The position numbers and the translations under genes are program-made. From contig REEU01000205.1 in assembly GCA_007694905.1 (NCBI GenBank), positions 1 through 33,126 of the forward strand: a DNA stretch of 33,126 nt, in the 5' to 3' direction. Below the pieces are notes generated by a model. It made no database searches. It was not told the origin of the DNA and saw nothing but the letters and a program-made list of their open reading frames with translations. Positions 13,594 to 21,248 of this stretch are shown in pieces. The stretch is from Gammaproteobacteria bacterium (GTDB taxonomy: Bacteria; Pseudomonadota; Gammaproteobacteria; Pseudomonadales; Azotimanducaceae). Each line of letters opens with the position of its first letter. Position 1 is the first letter of the stretch.

Positions 13594-15054
13594 TCAGATC
13601 CGGAAATCGTTGCGCACGCCTTGAAGGCGCGTGCGATCGGGTTGCGCGCGCGCCAGCAGCGGATTGGCAGCGAAGAACTGCTCAAGTGCGTGGGCGGCAG
13701 CGAGGGTGAAGCGATCACCCTTGTGGGGGCCGACGATCTGAATCCCGAACGGCATGCCCCGAGGGTCGACGCCGCAGGGGATGCAGCAGGCCGGATGGCC
13801 GGTGGCGGAAATGCCGTAGGTCAGCGCGAGCCAGTGGAAGTAGGAGCCGAGCGTCTCGCCGTCGATGCTGTTCACGTAGACGCTGGTCCAGGGAAACGGT
13901 GAGACCGGCGTCACGGGGGTGATCAGCAGGTCGAAGTCGCGGAAAAACGTCTGGGTGCGCCGGTAGGCGCGGGTCTGTTCGGCATGGGCGCGCGCGTGAT
14001 CAGTAAGGCTCAGGGCCAGCGCGTCCTCGATGTTGGCGCGCACCACCTCTCCGAGTTCGTCCGGGTTGCGTTCGTAGAGATCGAGCAGCCGGTCGAGGAA
14101 TCCCTCGGCGCGCAGCACAGCGTAGGTGCGGTGCATGTCGCCGAGTTCGAGCGTGGCTTCGCTGCAGGTGTCGAACGCGCTGCAAATATGGCTCATGCGG
14201 TCCTGAAAACAGGCGCGAATCTCCTGCGCCACCGGAGCGAAGCCAAGGTCCGTGCTGAACGCCACCCGCAGGGTGCCGAGATCCAGAGGCTCCGGTGCCT
14301 GCAGCGTGCGTGCATCCATGGGGGTGGAAAACGGATCACAGGCGTCGAATCCGCTCTGGGCGGCCAGCAGCAGGCAGGCATCGGCGACGCTGCGGGCCAT
14401 TGGACCCTCTACCGCCAGCGGGCTGAAGCCCAGGGGACGCTTGTCCGAAGGCACCATACCGGGGGAGGGCCGGAAACCGGTGACACCGCAATACCCTGCA
14501 GGAATGCGCAGTGAGCCACCGTTGTCGGAACCTGTGGCCAGGGGCAGCATGCCGCAGGCCAGCGCCACCGCAGAGCCGCCGGAGGACCCGCCACAGGTCA
14601 GGGAGGGGTCGAACGGATTGCCCGTGGCACCATAGACCGGATTGCGGGTGTTGGCACCGGCGCCGAATTCCGGCGTGTTGGTCTTGGCGAGAATGATCGC
14701 GCCCGCGGCGCGAATCGCAGCCACCACTCGCTCGTCTGTCTCCGGCACATGCTCGGCGAACAGCGGCGAGCCATAGGTGGTCGTCAGTCCGGCCGTATCC
14801 GCGAGGTCCTTGATGCCCACCGGTAGCCCGTGCAGGAGGCCGAGCGTCTCGCCGTGAACAACGGCACGCTCCGCCCGTCGGGCCTGCTCGCGGGCGCCGT
14901 CAACGTCCATGGCGACGATGGCATTGACCGCGGGATTCAATACCTCGATGCGCGAGAGGCAGGCGTCGAGGAGTTCCACTGGCGAGATCGCCCCGGAGCC
15001 GATGAGGCTGCGCAGCTCGACTGCGGAGCGATCACACAGCGTGTCGTCGGCCAC
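13594..15054 (-). CDS. Amidase signature-family enzyme
   Basis: This is 486 residues, full length for the family. The Ser-cisSer-Lys triad is visible: K82 in GLPVGIKDLAD, the cis-Ser S157 in CGGSSGGSAVALA, and the nucleophile S181 in GSDNGGSLRIPAGYCG. The C-terminal part (GHPACCIPCGVDPRGMPFGIQIVGP) is the usual closing signature. These enzymes hydrolyse amide bonds, from small amides and acyl amides to Gln-tRNA in GatA. No gatB/gatC lies nearby, so this is a free-standing amidase. It lies 7 bp after the thiolase and 10 bp before the VOC gene, so a role in releasing an acid from an amide substrate that then enters beta-oxidation is a reasonable inference. Confidence 0.9.
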   Translation of the reverse strand: MADDTLCDRSAVELRSLIGSGAISPVELLDACLSRIEVLNPAVNAIVAMDVDGAREQARRAERAVVHGETLGLLHGLPVGIKDLADTAGLTTTYGSPLFAEHVPETDERVVAAIRAAGAIILAKTNTPEFGAGANTRNPVYGATGNPFDPSLTCGGSSGGSAVALACGMLPLATGSDNGGSLRIPAGYCGVTGFRPSPGMVPSDKRPLGFSPLAVEGPMARSVADACLLLAAQSGFDACDPFSTPMDARTLQAPEPLDLGTLRVAFSTDLGFAPVAQEIRACFQDRMSHICSAFDTCSEATLELGDMHRTYAVLRAEGFLDRLLDLYERNPDELGEVVRANIEDALALSLTDHARAHAEQTRAYRRTQTFFRDFDLLITPVTPVSPFPWTSVYVNSIDGETLGSYFHWLALTYGISATGHPACCIPCGVDPRGMPFGIQIVGPHKGDRFTLAAAHALEQFFAANPLLARAQPDRTRLQGVRNDFRI

Positions 15055-15061
15055 GGCCCGG

Positions 15062-16339
15062 TCAGCGCTCGAGAATAGCCGCGACGCCCATGCCGCCGGC
15101 CGTGCAGATGGAAATGAGGCCCCGCCCTGAACTCTTCTTCGCTAACGATTCCGCCAGGGTGCCGAGGATGCGCGCACCCGTCGCCGCGAAAGGATGACCA
15201 ATGGCGAGAGAGCTGCCGTGAGGGTTGATGCGATTGCGCTCGATGCTGCCCAGCGCCGCATCGAGGCCGAGGCGGTCGCGGCAGTACTCGGGTGACTCCC
15301 ACGCTGCCAGGGTGCAGAGCACCTGGGCGGCGAAGGCTTCGTGCATTTCATAGCAGTCGAAGTCCTGCAGCTGGTGCCCCGTTCGCTGCAGCAGTTCCGC
15401 TACGGCTGCCGTGGGCGCCATCAGCAGGCCTTCGTCGCCGTCGACGAAATCCACCGCAGCTGTGCGTCCGGCGGTGAGCCAGGCGGCGACGGGCAGATCG
15501 TGCTCCTTGGCGTAGCGCTCTGAAGTCATCAGCACGGCGGCCGCACCGTCGGTCAGGCTGCTGGAGTTGCCGGCGGTGAGCGTGCCTTCTCCGGAACGAT
15601 CGAAGCTGGGTTTGAGCTTGGCGAGTTGCTCGAGACTGGAGTCGGCGCGGATGACGTTGTCACGCAGGACGCCAGCGTAGGGTGTGACCAGTTCATCGAA
15701 GAAACCCGACTCCCAGGCTTTGCTGGCGCCTTGATGACTGGCCAGGGCCCAGGCGTCCTGATCCCTGCGGCCGATCCGCCACTCCCTGGCCATGCGTTCG
15801 CAGTGCTCGCCCATGGAGAGTCCGGTGCGGGGTTCGGCGTTCTGCGGCGCCTGCGGAGCGAGTTCGCCGAGGCGAAAGCCCTTCAGGGCATCCAAGCGCT
15901 GCCGCAGGCCGTGGGCCTGGGTCATGCGCACGAGGCGCTGCGCGAAACGCCGCTTGAACACCACCGGTGGGTCGCTGGTGGTGTCCGTGCCGGCGACGAT
16001 GGCGCAGTCGATCTGCCCGCTGGCGATCTCCGCGCCGGCCAGGAGGGCCGCCTGCAGGCTCGTGCCGCAGGCCTGCTGCAGGGTCACGCCCGGCGTCAGG
16101 GGTGACAGGTCGGTGCTGAGGACGGCTTCCCGCGCCAGGTTCCAGTCCTTGGGATGGACGGTCACCGCCCCCGCAATAACCTTGTCGAGCCGTCGGCCCT
16201 TGAGGTCGAAGCGATCGACGACGCCCTGAATGGCAGCGCTGAGCATGTCGAGGTTGGTCGCGTCGGCGTAGCAGGTGTTGGAGCGACAGAATGGAATGCG
16301 TCGGCTGCCGATGATCGCGATGCGTTCAAGGTTGATCAT
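15062..16339 (-). CDS. Acetyl-CoA acyltransferase (thiolase, FadI-like)
   Basis: This is 425 residues. The thiolase active site is complete: nucleophile C91 in LQQACGTSLQA, H382 in NPHGSSLAIGHPFAATG, and C412 in CTAGGMG. The ~420-aa length and the long middle segment fit the FadI/trifunctional-beta branch rather than the ~390-aa FadA branch. The enzyme cleaves 3-ketoacyl-CoA with CoA to give acetyl-CoA and a shortened acyl-CoA. It begins 3 bp after the end of the fadJ-like gene, and the two probably form one alpha/beta complex. The ribosome site (AGGGAATG) overlaps the end of the upstream gene. Confidence 0.92.
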   Translation of the reverse strand: MINLERIAIIGSRRIPFCRSNTCYADATNLDMLSAAIQGVVDRFDLKGRRLDKVIAGAVTVHPKDWNLAREAVLSTDLSPLTPGVTLQQACGTSLQAALLAGAEIASGQIDCAIVAGTDTTSDPPVVFKRRFAQRLVRMTQAHGLRQRLDALKGFRLGELAPQAPQNAEPRTGLSMGEHCERMAREWRIGRRDQDAWALASHQGASKAWESGFFDELVTPYAGVLRDNVIRADSSLEQLAKLKPSFDRSGEGTLTAGNSSSLTDGAAAVLMTSERYAKEHDLPVAAWLTAGRTAAVDFVDGDEGLLMAPTAAVAELLQRTGHQLQDFDCYEMHEAFAAQVLCTLAAWESPEYCRDRLGLDAALGSIERNRINPHGSSLAIGHPFAATGARILGTLAESLAKKSSGRGLISICTAGGMGVAAILER

Positions 16340-16342
16340 GGT

Positions 16343-18325
16343 TCATTCCCTATCCTCGACGCGTTTCTGCTGCCGGCGATACCACAACGGGCCACCGCGG
16401 AAGGGCGCGAAGCCGGTGCCGAAGATCAGGCCTGCGTCCAGCAGATCCGAGTCTTCGACCACGCCGTCATCGAGGCAGGCCTGGCACTCGTCCAGATACG
16501 GTTCGATCAGCGCCCGGGCAAGCTCGAACAGGTCGTGACCGTCGGCGCCCTGTCGGTCTTTGCTGGGTTCCCCCTTGCGCCAGACGTAGAAGCCTTCGCC
16601 GGATTTCTTGCCAAGCCGGCCTTCCGTCACCATGGACTCGAGAAGCTTGCGATCCTCGCCCGCATCCTTGCCGAGCAGCGTGTCGATGACACCGAGGCCC
16701 ACGTCGAGTCCGACGGTATCGATCAATTCAACCGGACCGACGGGCATCCCGAAGTGTTCTGCCGCAGCGTCCAGCGCTTCTTTGGAGACACCGTTGCGAT
16801 GCAGATGCATGGCCGCGCGCATGTAGGGGACGAGGACGCGATTGACGAGAAAGCCGGGCGTCGCCTTCACCGGCAGCGCGTACTTGCCGATGGCGGTGGC
16901 AAAGCTCGCTCCGTCGGCCACCCGGGCCGCATCGGTGTCGACGTCGTGCACCACCTCGACCAGCGGCATGCTTGCCACCGGATTGAAGAAGTGCAGGCCG
17001 ATCAGCCGGCTGGGATCCTCGAGCGCGTCGGCGAGGTCCGCGAGCGGGATGGCCGAAGTGTTCGTGGCAACGATGGCATGATCGGCGATCCGGCCGCGCA
17101 GGCCCTTGAACAGCTCACGCTTCGCGTCCCGGTTCTCGAAGATGGCCTCGATGATCACGTCCGCCTGCTGCACCCCCTGGCCCTCGACATCCGGAAGCAG
17201 CCGCGCCTGGGCGGCGGCCACGGCAGCAGGGCGTTTCAGCCGGCGCTGGAAAAGCTTTTTGGCGCGGGCGATCGCGGGTTCGATGAGTTTCATCTCCCGG
17301 TCCTGCAAGGTCACCTCGAGGCCGCGTGCCACGCACCAGGCCGCGATGTCGCCGCCCATGACTCCGGCGCCGATGACATGCACGCGGTGACCCTCGAAGT
17401 CGCTCTTCTTGCCCTCGGCCTTCAGTCGCTCCATCAACCGGTACACCCGCCGCAGGTTGCGGGATGTGGTCGAGGTCAGCAGCTCGGGAACATTTTCCGC
17501 TTCGGCCCGGATCATCGCGCCAACGGATCCGCCATGGTGCTCGAACGTGTCGATCAGACGATAGGGCGCTGGATAGTGTTCCGGGCGAGCCTTGCTGCGG
17601 GTCTGCTTGCGCATCTGGCGTGCGAGCAGGTTGCGCGCGGGACCGATGGTGCTCAGGCGGCCGACGAGGTTGGGCTTGCGATGCTTGTGCGCTTTGAGCA
17701 CGCCATTGCGGGCGGCCCAGCGCAAGGAACCGTGCCAGTCAGTGACGGCATCGACGAGTCCGACGCTGAGTGCCTGGGTCGCGGACAGCAGACGGCCGGT
17801 GAGCATCAGCTCCATGGCTTTCAGGCCGCCGATGGTGCGCAGGCTGCGGCCGCTGCCGCCAAAGCCGGGATAGATGCCGAGGTTCACTTCCGGAAAGCCG
17901 ATGCGGGTCGCGTCCCGGTCGAGGGCCACGCGCCAGTCGCAGCACAATGCAAGCTCCAGGCCCCCGCCAAGGCAGGCGCCGTCGATGGCGGCAACCTTGG
18001 GGCAGGGCAGAATCTCGAAGCGCTCGAACAGCGCGTGAACCAGTTCAATCTGGGCGCGCAATGCGGCAGCGTCGTCAGTGGCGTCGAACTCGCGAATGTC
18101 GGCCCCGGCAATGAAACTGTCCGGCTTCGCGGACATCAGCACGAGACCGCTTGGTGGACGCTGCTCGAGCAAGGTCACCGCCTGATCGAGTTCGCGCACG
18201 ACTTGCGTTCCGAGCGTATTGGCGCGTTCGCCCCGCTGATCGATGGTCAGCCAGGCGACGTTGTCTAAGTCCCAGTTCAGGCGCCAATGCCGCCAGTCGA
18301 CGCCTGCATCTGCATCCGCTGCCAT
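16343..18325 (-). CDS. Fatty acid oxidation complex alpha subunit (enoyl-CoA hydratase / 3-hydroxyacyl-CoA dehydrogenase, FadJ-like)
   Basis: This is 660 residues. The N-terminal crotonase domain has the oxyanion-hole segment FIAGADI (71-77), IDGACLGGGLELALCCD with E124, and FPEVNLGIYPGFGGSGR with E146; both Glu are the hydratase pair. The middle has the NAD-binding HVIGAGVMGGDIA (316-328). H445 in LIGLHFFNPV is the dehydrogenase catalytic base. The C-terminal domain GRLGKKSGEGFYVW closes the protein. It converts trans-2-enoyl-CoA to 3-ketoacyl-CoA for the downstream thiolase. The protein is shorter than FadB/FadJ (about 715-730 aa) but all domains are present. It is the first gene of the minus-strand operon; the upstream gap is shared with a divergent small gene. 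Confidence 0.92.
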   Translation of the reverse strand: MAADADAGVDWRHWRLNWDLDNVAWLTIDQRGERANTLGTQVVRELDQAVTLLEQRPPSGLVLMSAKPDSFIAGADIREFDATDDAAALRAQIELVHALFERFEILPCPKVAAIDGACLGGGLELALCCDWRVALDRDATRIGFPEVNLGIYPGFGGSGRSLRTIGGLKAMELMLTGRLLSATQALSVGLVDAVTDWHGSLRWAARNGVLKAHKHRKPNLVGRLSTIGPARNLLARQMRKQTRSKARPEHYPAPYRLIDTFEHHGGSVGAMIRAEAENVPELLTSTTSRNLRRVYRLMERLKAEGKKSDFEGHRVHVIGAGVMGGDIAAWCVARGLEVTLQDREMKLIEPAIARAKKLFQRRLKRPAAVAAAQARLLPDVEGQGVQQADVIIEAIFENRDAKRELFKGLRGRIADHAIVATNTSAIPLADLADALEDPSRLIGLHFFNPVASMPLVEVVHDVDTDAARVADGASFATAIGKYALPVKATPGFLVNRVLVPYMRAAMHLHRNGVSKEALDAAAEHFGMPVGPVELIDTVGLDVGLGVIDTLLGKDAGEDRKLLESMVTEGRLGKKSGEGFYVWRKGEPSKDRQGADGHDLFELARALIEPYLDECQACLDDGVVEDSDLLDAGLIFGTGFAPFRGGPLWYRRQQKRVEDRE

Positions 18326-18463
18326 GGCAATAGGCGTCCTCGCTGCTGGCAGAGGCTGTCACTTTACCAGGATCGTGGATCCTTGCCCTTGCCCTTGCCC
18401 TTGCCTGCCGCGCAAGCAGGCGGGCGCGATGGCATCATGCTCGGAGCGACATGGGAGGGGACA
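18326..18463. promoter_or_regulatory. Divergent intergenic region of the beta-oxidation operon
   Basis: This gap separates fadJ-like (minus) from the 94-aa gene (plus), so it should carry both promoters. It contains a perfect hexamer run (CCTTGC x4, 18381-18404) and next to it an inverted repeat CCTGC/GCAGG (18404-18420). Whether either binds a regulator is unknown. Confidence 0.4.
18381..18404. repeat. Hexanucleotide tandem repeat (CCTTGC)4
   Basis: Four perfect consecutive CCTTGC units lie in the divergent promoter region. Copy-number changes here would alter spacing between promoter elements, but nothing shows that this happens. Confidence 0.85.
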
Positions 18464-18748
18464 GTGACGCGACAACAGGTCCTGCTGCTCTATCTGGGGC
18501 ACTCCGCCTTGGATGCGCCGGTCATCGCCTGGTCCTTCTGGGACGGAACGGGTGCGGCCGAGTCGATGGCGGGTGATACGGAGGAGCCGCCGTATGCTTC
18601 GGGGCTTGCGGCGATCCGAGACGGCTGGCGGCTGTTCCAGGTCAGCCCGTTGCTGCCGCATGCGTCCGGAGACGAGTTTCGTACCGGCTATCTTAAATAC
18701 GAATTCCTGTTCGAGAAACTCATCGATGTCCGTGACGGTCAATGCTGA
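18464..18748 (+). CDS. Unrecognised 94-aa soluble protein
   Basis: I choose GTG 18464 because GGGAGGGG (18453-18460) lies just upstream; an in-frame ATG at 18437 would give 103 residues. The protein has no signal peptide or membrane segment. Visible features are an N-terminal hydrophobic strand (QQVLLLYLGHSALDAPVIAW), a central YASGLAAIRDGWRLFQVSPLLPH segment, and a C-terminal LKYEFLFEKLI helix. The pattern suggests a small alpha/beta fold. I can give no function. The PhyH dioxygenase gene starts within 20 bp of its stop, so the two are likely co-transcribed. Confidence 0.7.
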   Translation: MTRQQVLLLYLGHSALDAPVIAWSFWDGTGAAESMAGDTEEPPYASGLAAIRDGWRLFQVSPLLPHASGDEFRTGYLKYEFLFEKLIDVRDGQC

Positions 18749-18767
18749 AGGGAGCCGGGGCGACTCC

Positions 18768-19688
18768 ATGCTGCTCAGTACGGAGCAGATGGCGCAGTTC
18801 GCCGCGCGTGGGTTCCTGCGTCTGGATGGCGTGATTCCGGACGACGTCAATCAGGCCTTCCTGACGCAGGTCGGCCACGCCCCCGAGGACGAAATAGACA
18901 GTGTCGCGACGCACTATCGCAAGGTGATGCGAACCTCCGCCGTGCCACGGGTGCCTGCAGGGACACCGCTGGCTGAGGCCTATGCCAGCGGGACCCCCTT
19001 GCGGTCGCTGGTGGATTTGCCTCAGATACGCGGCGCGATCGAGAGCCTGGTGGGGCCACGCTCGGTATTCGATCACCATTTCCTGCACATCACGTTTCCG
19101 CCGCGCTTCTACCTGCGCCAGGATCAGGTGCCGAAAGCCCAGCATTGGCATCAGGATTCCACCATCGACCCGCGCCGTGCCTTCGACATTCAGCTGATGT
19201 ATTTCCCCCATGAGGTGACGCCGGAGATGGGCGGTACGCGCTTCCTCCCCGGCTCTCACCTGCGCATCGTCAGTGAGGCCGCCATCAGCCGCTATCAAAA
19301 TATCCGCGGACAGCAGCACGTGGCCTGTCCGGCCGGCTCGCTCCTGATCATGCATCACGGAATCTGGCACGGCGGCGGCAGGAACGAATCCGAGCGTCTG
19401 CGCTACATGTTCAAGATCCGCCTGGCGCCGACGGTGCGTCAGGAGCGCCTTTGGGATACGAGTGATCTGCCTGAGCCGCCCCATGGCCAGCGCGCCATCT
19501 TCTGGACCGGTGGTCGCGACGATGACGCCAGCATTGCCGCCATCCTGACGCGACCCGAACCCTGGTTCGAAGCGGATACCATGCGTCTGGAGTACATCAA
19601 TCGGGCCCGGTTCTGGCGTCATCTCACCGGCGACGCCACGTTCGATGCCGACTACTGGTTGACCCGCATCGAAAACGAGCCGCCCTGA
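18768..19688 (+). CDS. Phytanoyl-CoA dioxygenase (PhyH) family protein
   Basis: I start at ATG 18768 (306 aa), because MLLSTEQMAQFAARGFLRLDGVIP is the typical PhyH opening; ATG 18726 would add 14 residues and overlap the previous gene. The iron triad is H128 and D130 in QHWHQDST and H201 in HHGIWHGGG. R210 (ESERLRYMFK) is the likely 2-oxoglutarate ligand. The family hydroxylates diverse small molecules using Fe(II) and 2-oxoglutarate; phytanoyl-CoA is only one of many substrates. The gene ends inside a 12-bp-stem palindrome shared with the convergent neighbour. Its position divergent from fadJ/fadI suggests acyl metabolism but does not prove it. Confidence 0.87.
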   Translation: MLLSTEQMAQFAARGFLRLDGVIPDDVNQAFLTQVGHAPEDEIDSVATHYRKVMRTSAVPRVPAGTPLAEAYASGTPLRSLVDLPQIRGAIESLVGPRSVFDHHFLHITFPPRFYLRQDQVPKAQHWHQDSTIDPRRAFDIQLMYFPHEVTPEMGGTRFLPGSHLRIVSEAAISRYQNIRGQQHVACPAGSLLIMHHGIWHGGGRNESERLRYMFKIRLAPTVRQERLWDTSDLPEPPHGQRAIFWTGGRDDDASIAAILTRPEPWFEADTMRLEYINRARFWRHLTGDATFDADYWLTRIENEPP

Positions 19689-19712
19689 AGCGTGCCCGCG
19701 CGCTTCAGGGCG
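19681..19712. terminator. Bidirectional hairpin containing both stop codons
   Basis: CGCCCTGAAGCG (19681-19692) and CGCTTCAGGGCG (19701-19712) are a perfect 12-bp inverted repeat around an 8-base loop. The TGA of the PhyH gene (19686-19688) and the TGA of the opposite-strand oxygenase (19705-19707) are mirror positions in the two arms. It has no clear U-tract, so it may be a weak intrinsic terminator or an RNA-stabilising hairpin for two convergent transcripts. Confidence 0.75.
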
Positions 19713-20328
19713 TGACCGGACGGGTGAGGAACCACCCGGTCACGGACAGCCGCAACCGGCGTGCCCGCCGCACTTCGTGCCAGAAGTCACCGGATCGGAA
19801 CAGCACCAGGGTGCCGGCTTCCGGCAGCACAGACACGGAACCGGTGCCGGTCTCGATACGCAGGACGCCACCGTCCTGCTCTCGCCAGTCGGGATTCAGG
19901 TAGAACACAGTCGAGACCTGGCGCCGTGCCTGATCCGCGAAGCGGTCGAGATGGCGGCCGTAGAAGGCGCCCCGCGGATACGCAGTGAGATGACATTCGT
20001 ACTCATGCAGACCAAGGAACGCAGTGCGATTCAAGTGGGCCCGCAACGCTTCCATGCGCGCGAGGAAATCGGCCAGCACTGGCGGTGGTGCTTCGTTGTC
20101 CACCCACAGAACCCGGTCGCTGCGAATCTCCGGGCGAACCTGGAAGGTGCGGCCGCGTCCCACTCCGGCGGGGCGCATGTGCCCGGACGCCCAGCGCTGC
20201 CGCAGCAGGTCGCCGATGGCGCGCGTTCCGACGGCATCGAGAAAGTCCGGAACGACGACCCAGCCCGGTTCGGCGAGGTGCTCTGCAATGCCCTCCGCGA
20301 CTGGATCAACCGTGTCTGTCCGGGTCAT
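19705..20328 (-). CDS. 2OG-Fe(II) oxygenase (prolyl 4-hydroxylase-like)
   Basis: This is 207 residues. The P4H-type core has YPRGAFYGRHLDRF (H126, D128), QVSTVFYLNPDWREQDGGVLRI (130s to 150s), and the distal H184 in SGDFWHEVRRA. An Arg in RLRLSVTGWF is the likely 2-oxoglutarate ligand. The N-terminal helix region (AEHLAEPGWVVVPDFLD) is also typical. Bacterial members hydroxylate proteins (for example prolines in EF-Tu or ribosomal proteins) or small molecules; the target here is unknown. It converges on the PhyH gene and is divergent from the MOSC gene. Confidence 0.85.
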   Translation of the reverse strand: MTRTDTVDPVAEGIAEHLAEPGWVVVPDFLDAVGTRAIGDLLRQRWASGHMRPAGVGRGRTFQVRPEIRSDRVLWVDNEAPPPVLADFLARMEALRAHLNRTAFLGLHEYECHLTAYPRGAFYGRHLDRFADQARRQVSTVFYLNPDWREQDGGVLRIETGTGSVSVLPEAGTLVLFRSGDFWHEVRRARRLRLSVTGWFLTRPVTP

Positions 20329-20549
20329 CGCGTGCAGCAGTTGTCTGCGTCATGCATCGTCTCGACTCCTGCCTCGGTCCGATCGGGCGTCGACCGGCGT
20401 GTTTCGCGGTGGCATCTGGTTGCTGATTCGATGTTCGGGCGCGCTCGATGTCCAGGGCCATCGTCGCTTCCGTGGGCTCAGTTTGTCACGGCATACTCTA
20501 CGGAATCGTCATCGCCGACACCCAACGTTTTCAACACTGTGAGCTCTGC

Positions 20550-21179
20550 ATGAAAGTCGTCAGCATCAATCGTGGCAGAAAGCGCAGGCTCGAGGGCCGC
20601 AGCTTCAGGGGCAGCACCGGCATCTTCAAGGAGCCCGTCGCCGAACCCGTGGTGGTGGGGGAACTTGGTCTCGAGGCGGATGCGGTGTGCAATACGCGCC
20701 ACCATGGCGGCCCGGACCAGGCCGTCTACCTCTATCGGGAGGAGGATTACGGGTGGTGGTCCGATCAGCTCGGTCGCCAGCTGGCACCTGGAACCTTCGG
20801 TGACAACCTGACTGTGCGTGGTCTGCCGGATCCTGGCCTCGTCATCGGCAGCCGTCTGCGCTTGCCGGATCTGCTGCTGGAAGTGACCGCACCACGCATT
20901 CCCTGCAACACGCTGGCGCAGCGCATGAATGATCCGAGTTTCGCCAAAGCGTTCATGCGCGCGGAGCGTCCCGGGGTGTACCTGCGGGTCATCGAAGCCG
21001 GCAGCGTGCGCGCGGGCGATGGGATCGAACTCGAGCGCTACGCGGGTGATCAGCTCACCACGGTGGATCTGTTCCGGGACAGCCATCGCAAGCTTGAAGC
21101 AGAGATGATCCGCCGTTACCTTGCCGTTCCGATCGACATCCGCACCCGCAGCAAGTTCGAAGCCGAACTGAACCGCTGA
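20550..21179 (+). CDS. MOSC-domain protein, YiiM-like
   Basis: This is 209 residues from ATG 20550; the longer open frame upstream lies in the divergent promoter gap. The MOSC core is clear. NTRHHGGPDQAVYLY (48-62) is the family's GG-turn. PGTFGDNLTVRGL (80-92) is the second motif. PRIPCNTLAQRM carries C119, the conserved cysteine that binds molybdenum cofactor-type sulfur. YiiM in E. coli reduces N-hydroxylated compounds such as 6-hydroxylaminopurine; a similar detoxifying role is inferred. The C-terminal ~45 residues form the extra helical arm seen in YiiM (RKLEAEMIRRYLAVP). The ribosome site is weak. Confidence 0.85.
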   Translation: MKVVSINRGRKRRLEGRSFRGSTGIFKEPVAEPVVVGELGLEADAVCNTRHHGGPDQAVYLYREEDYGWWSDQLGRQLAPGTFGDNLTVRGLPDPGLVIGSRLRLPDLLLEVTAPRIPCNTLAQRMNDPSFAKAFMRAERPGVYLRVIEAGSVRAGDGIELERYAGDQLTTVDLFRDSHRKLEAEMIRRYLAVPIDIRTRSKFEAELNR

Positions 21180-21207
21180 GGTCGCCGCCGCTCGCAGGTA
21201 CTGCCGA

Positions 21208-21232
21208 GCCCGGGGCCTTCCGCAGCCCCCCG
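21208..21232. terminator. Possible hairpin between convergent MOSC and DNA ligase genes
   Basis: A short GGGGC/GCCCC stem with a ~8-base loop (CTTCCGCA) lies in the 69-bp gap between the two convergent genes. It has no U-tract, so this is a weak candidate. Confidence 0.3.
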
Positions 21233-21248
21233 CTCCAACGGGATGAAC

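Noticed and set aside
16154-18268. A 704-codon open frame on the plus strand
   Set aside because: It is antisense to fadJ/fadI, which have all catalytic residues. The translated sequence has low-complexity shadow character.
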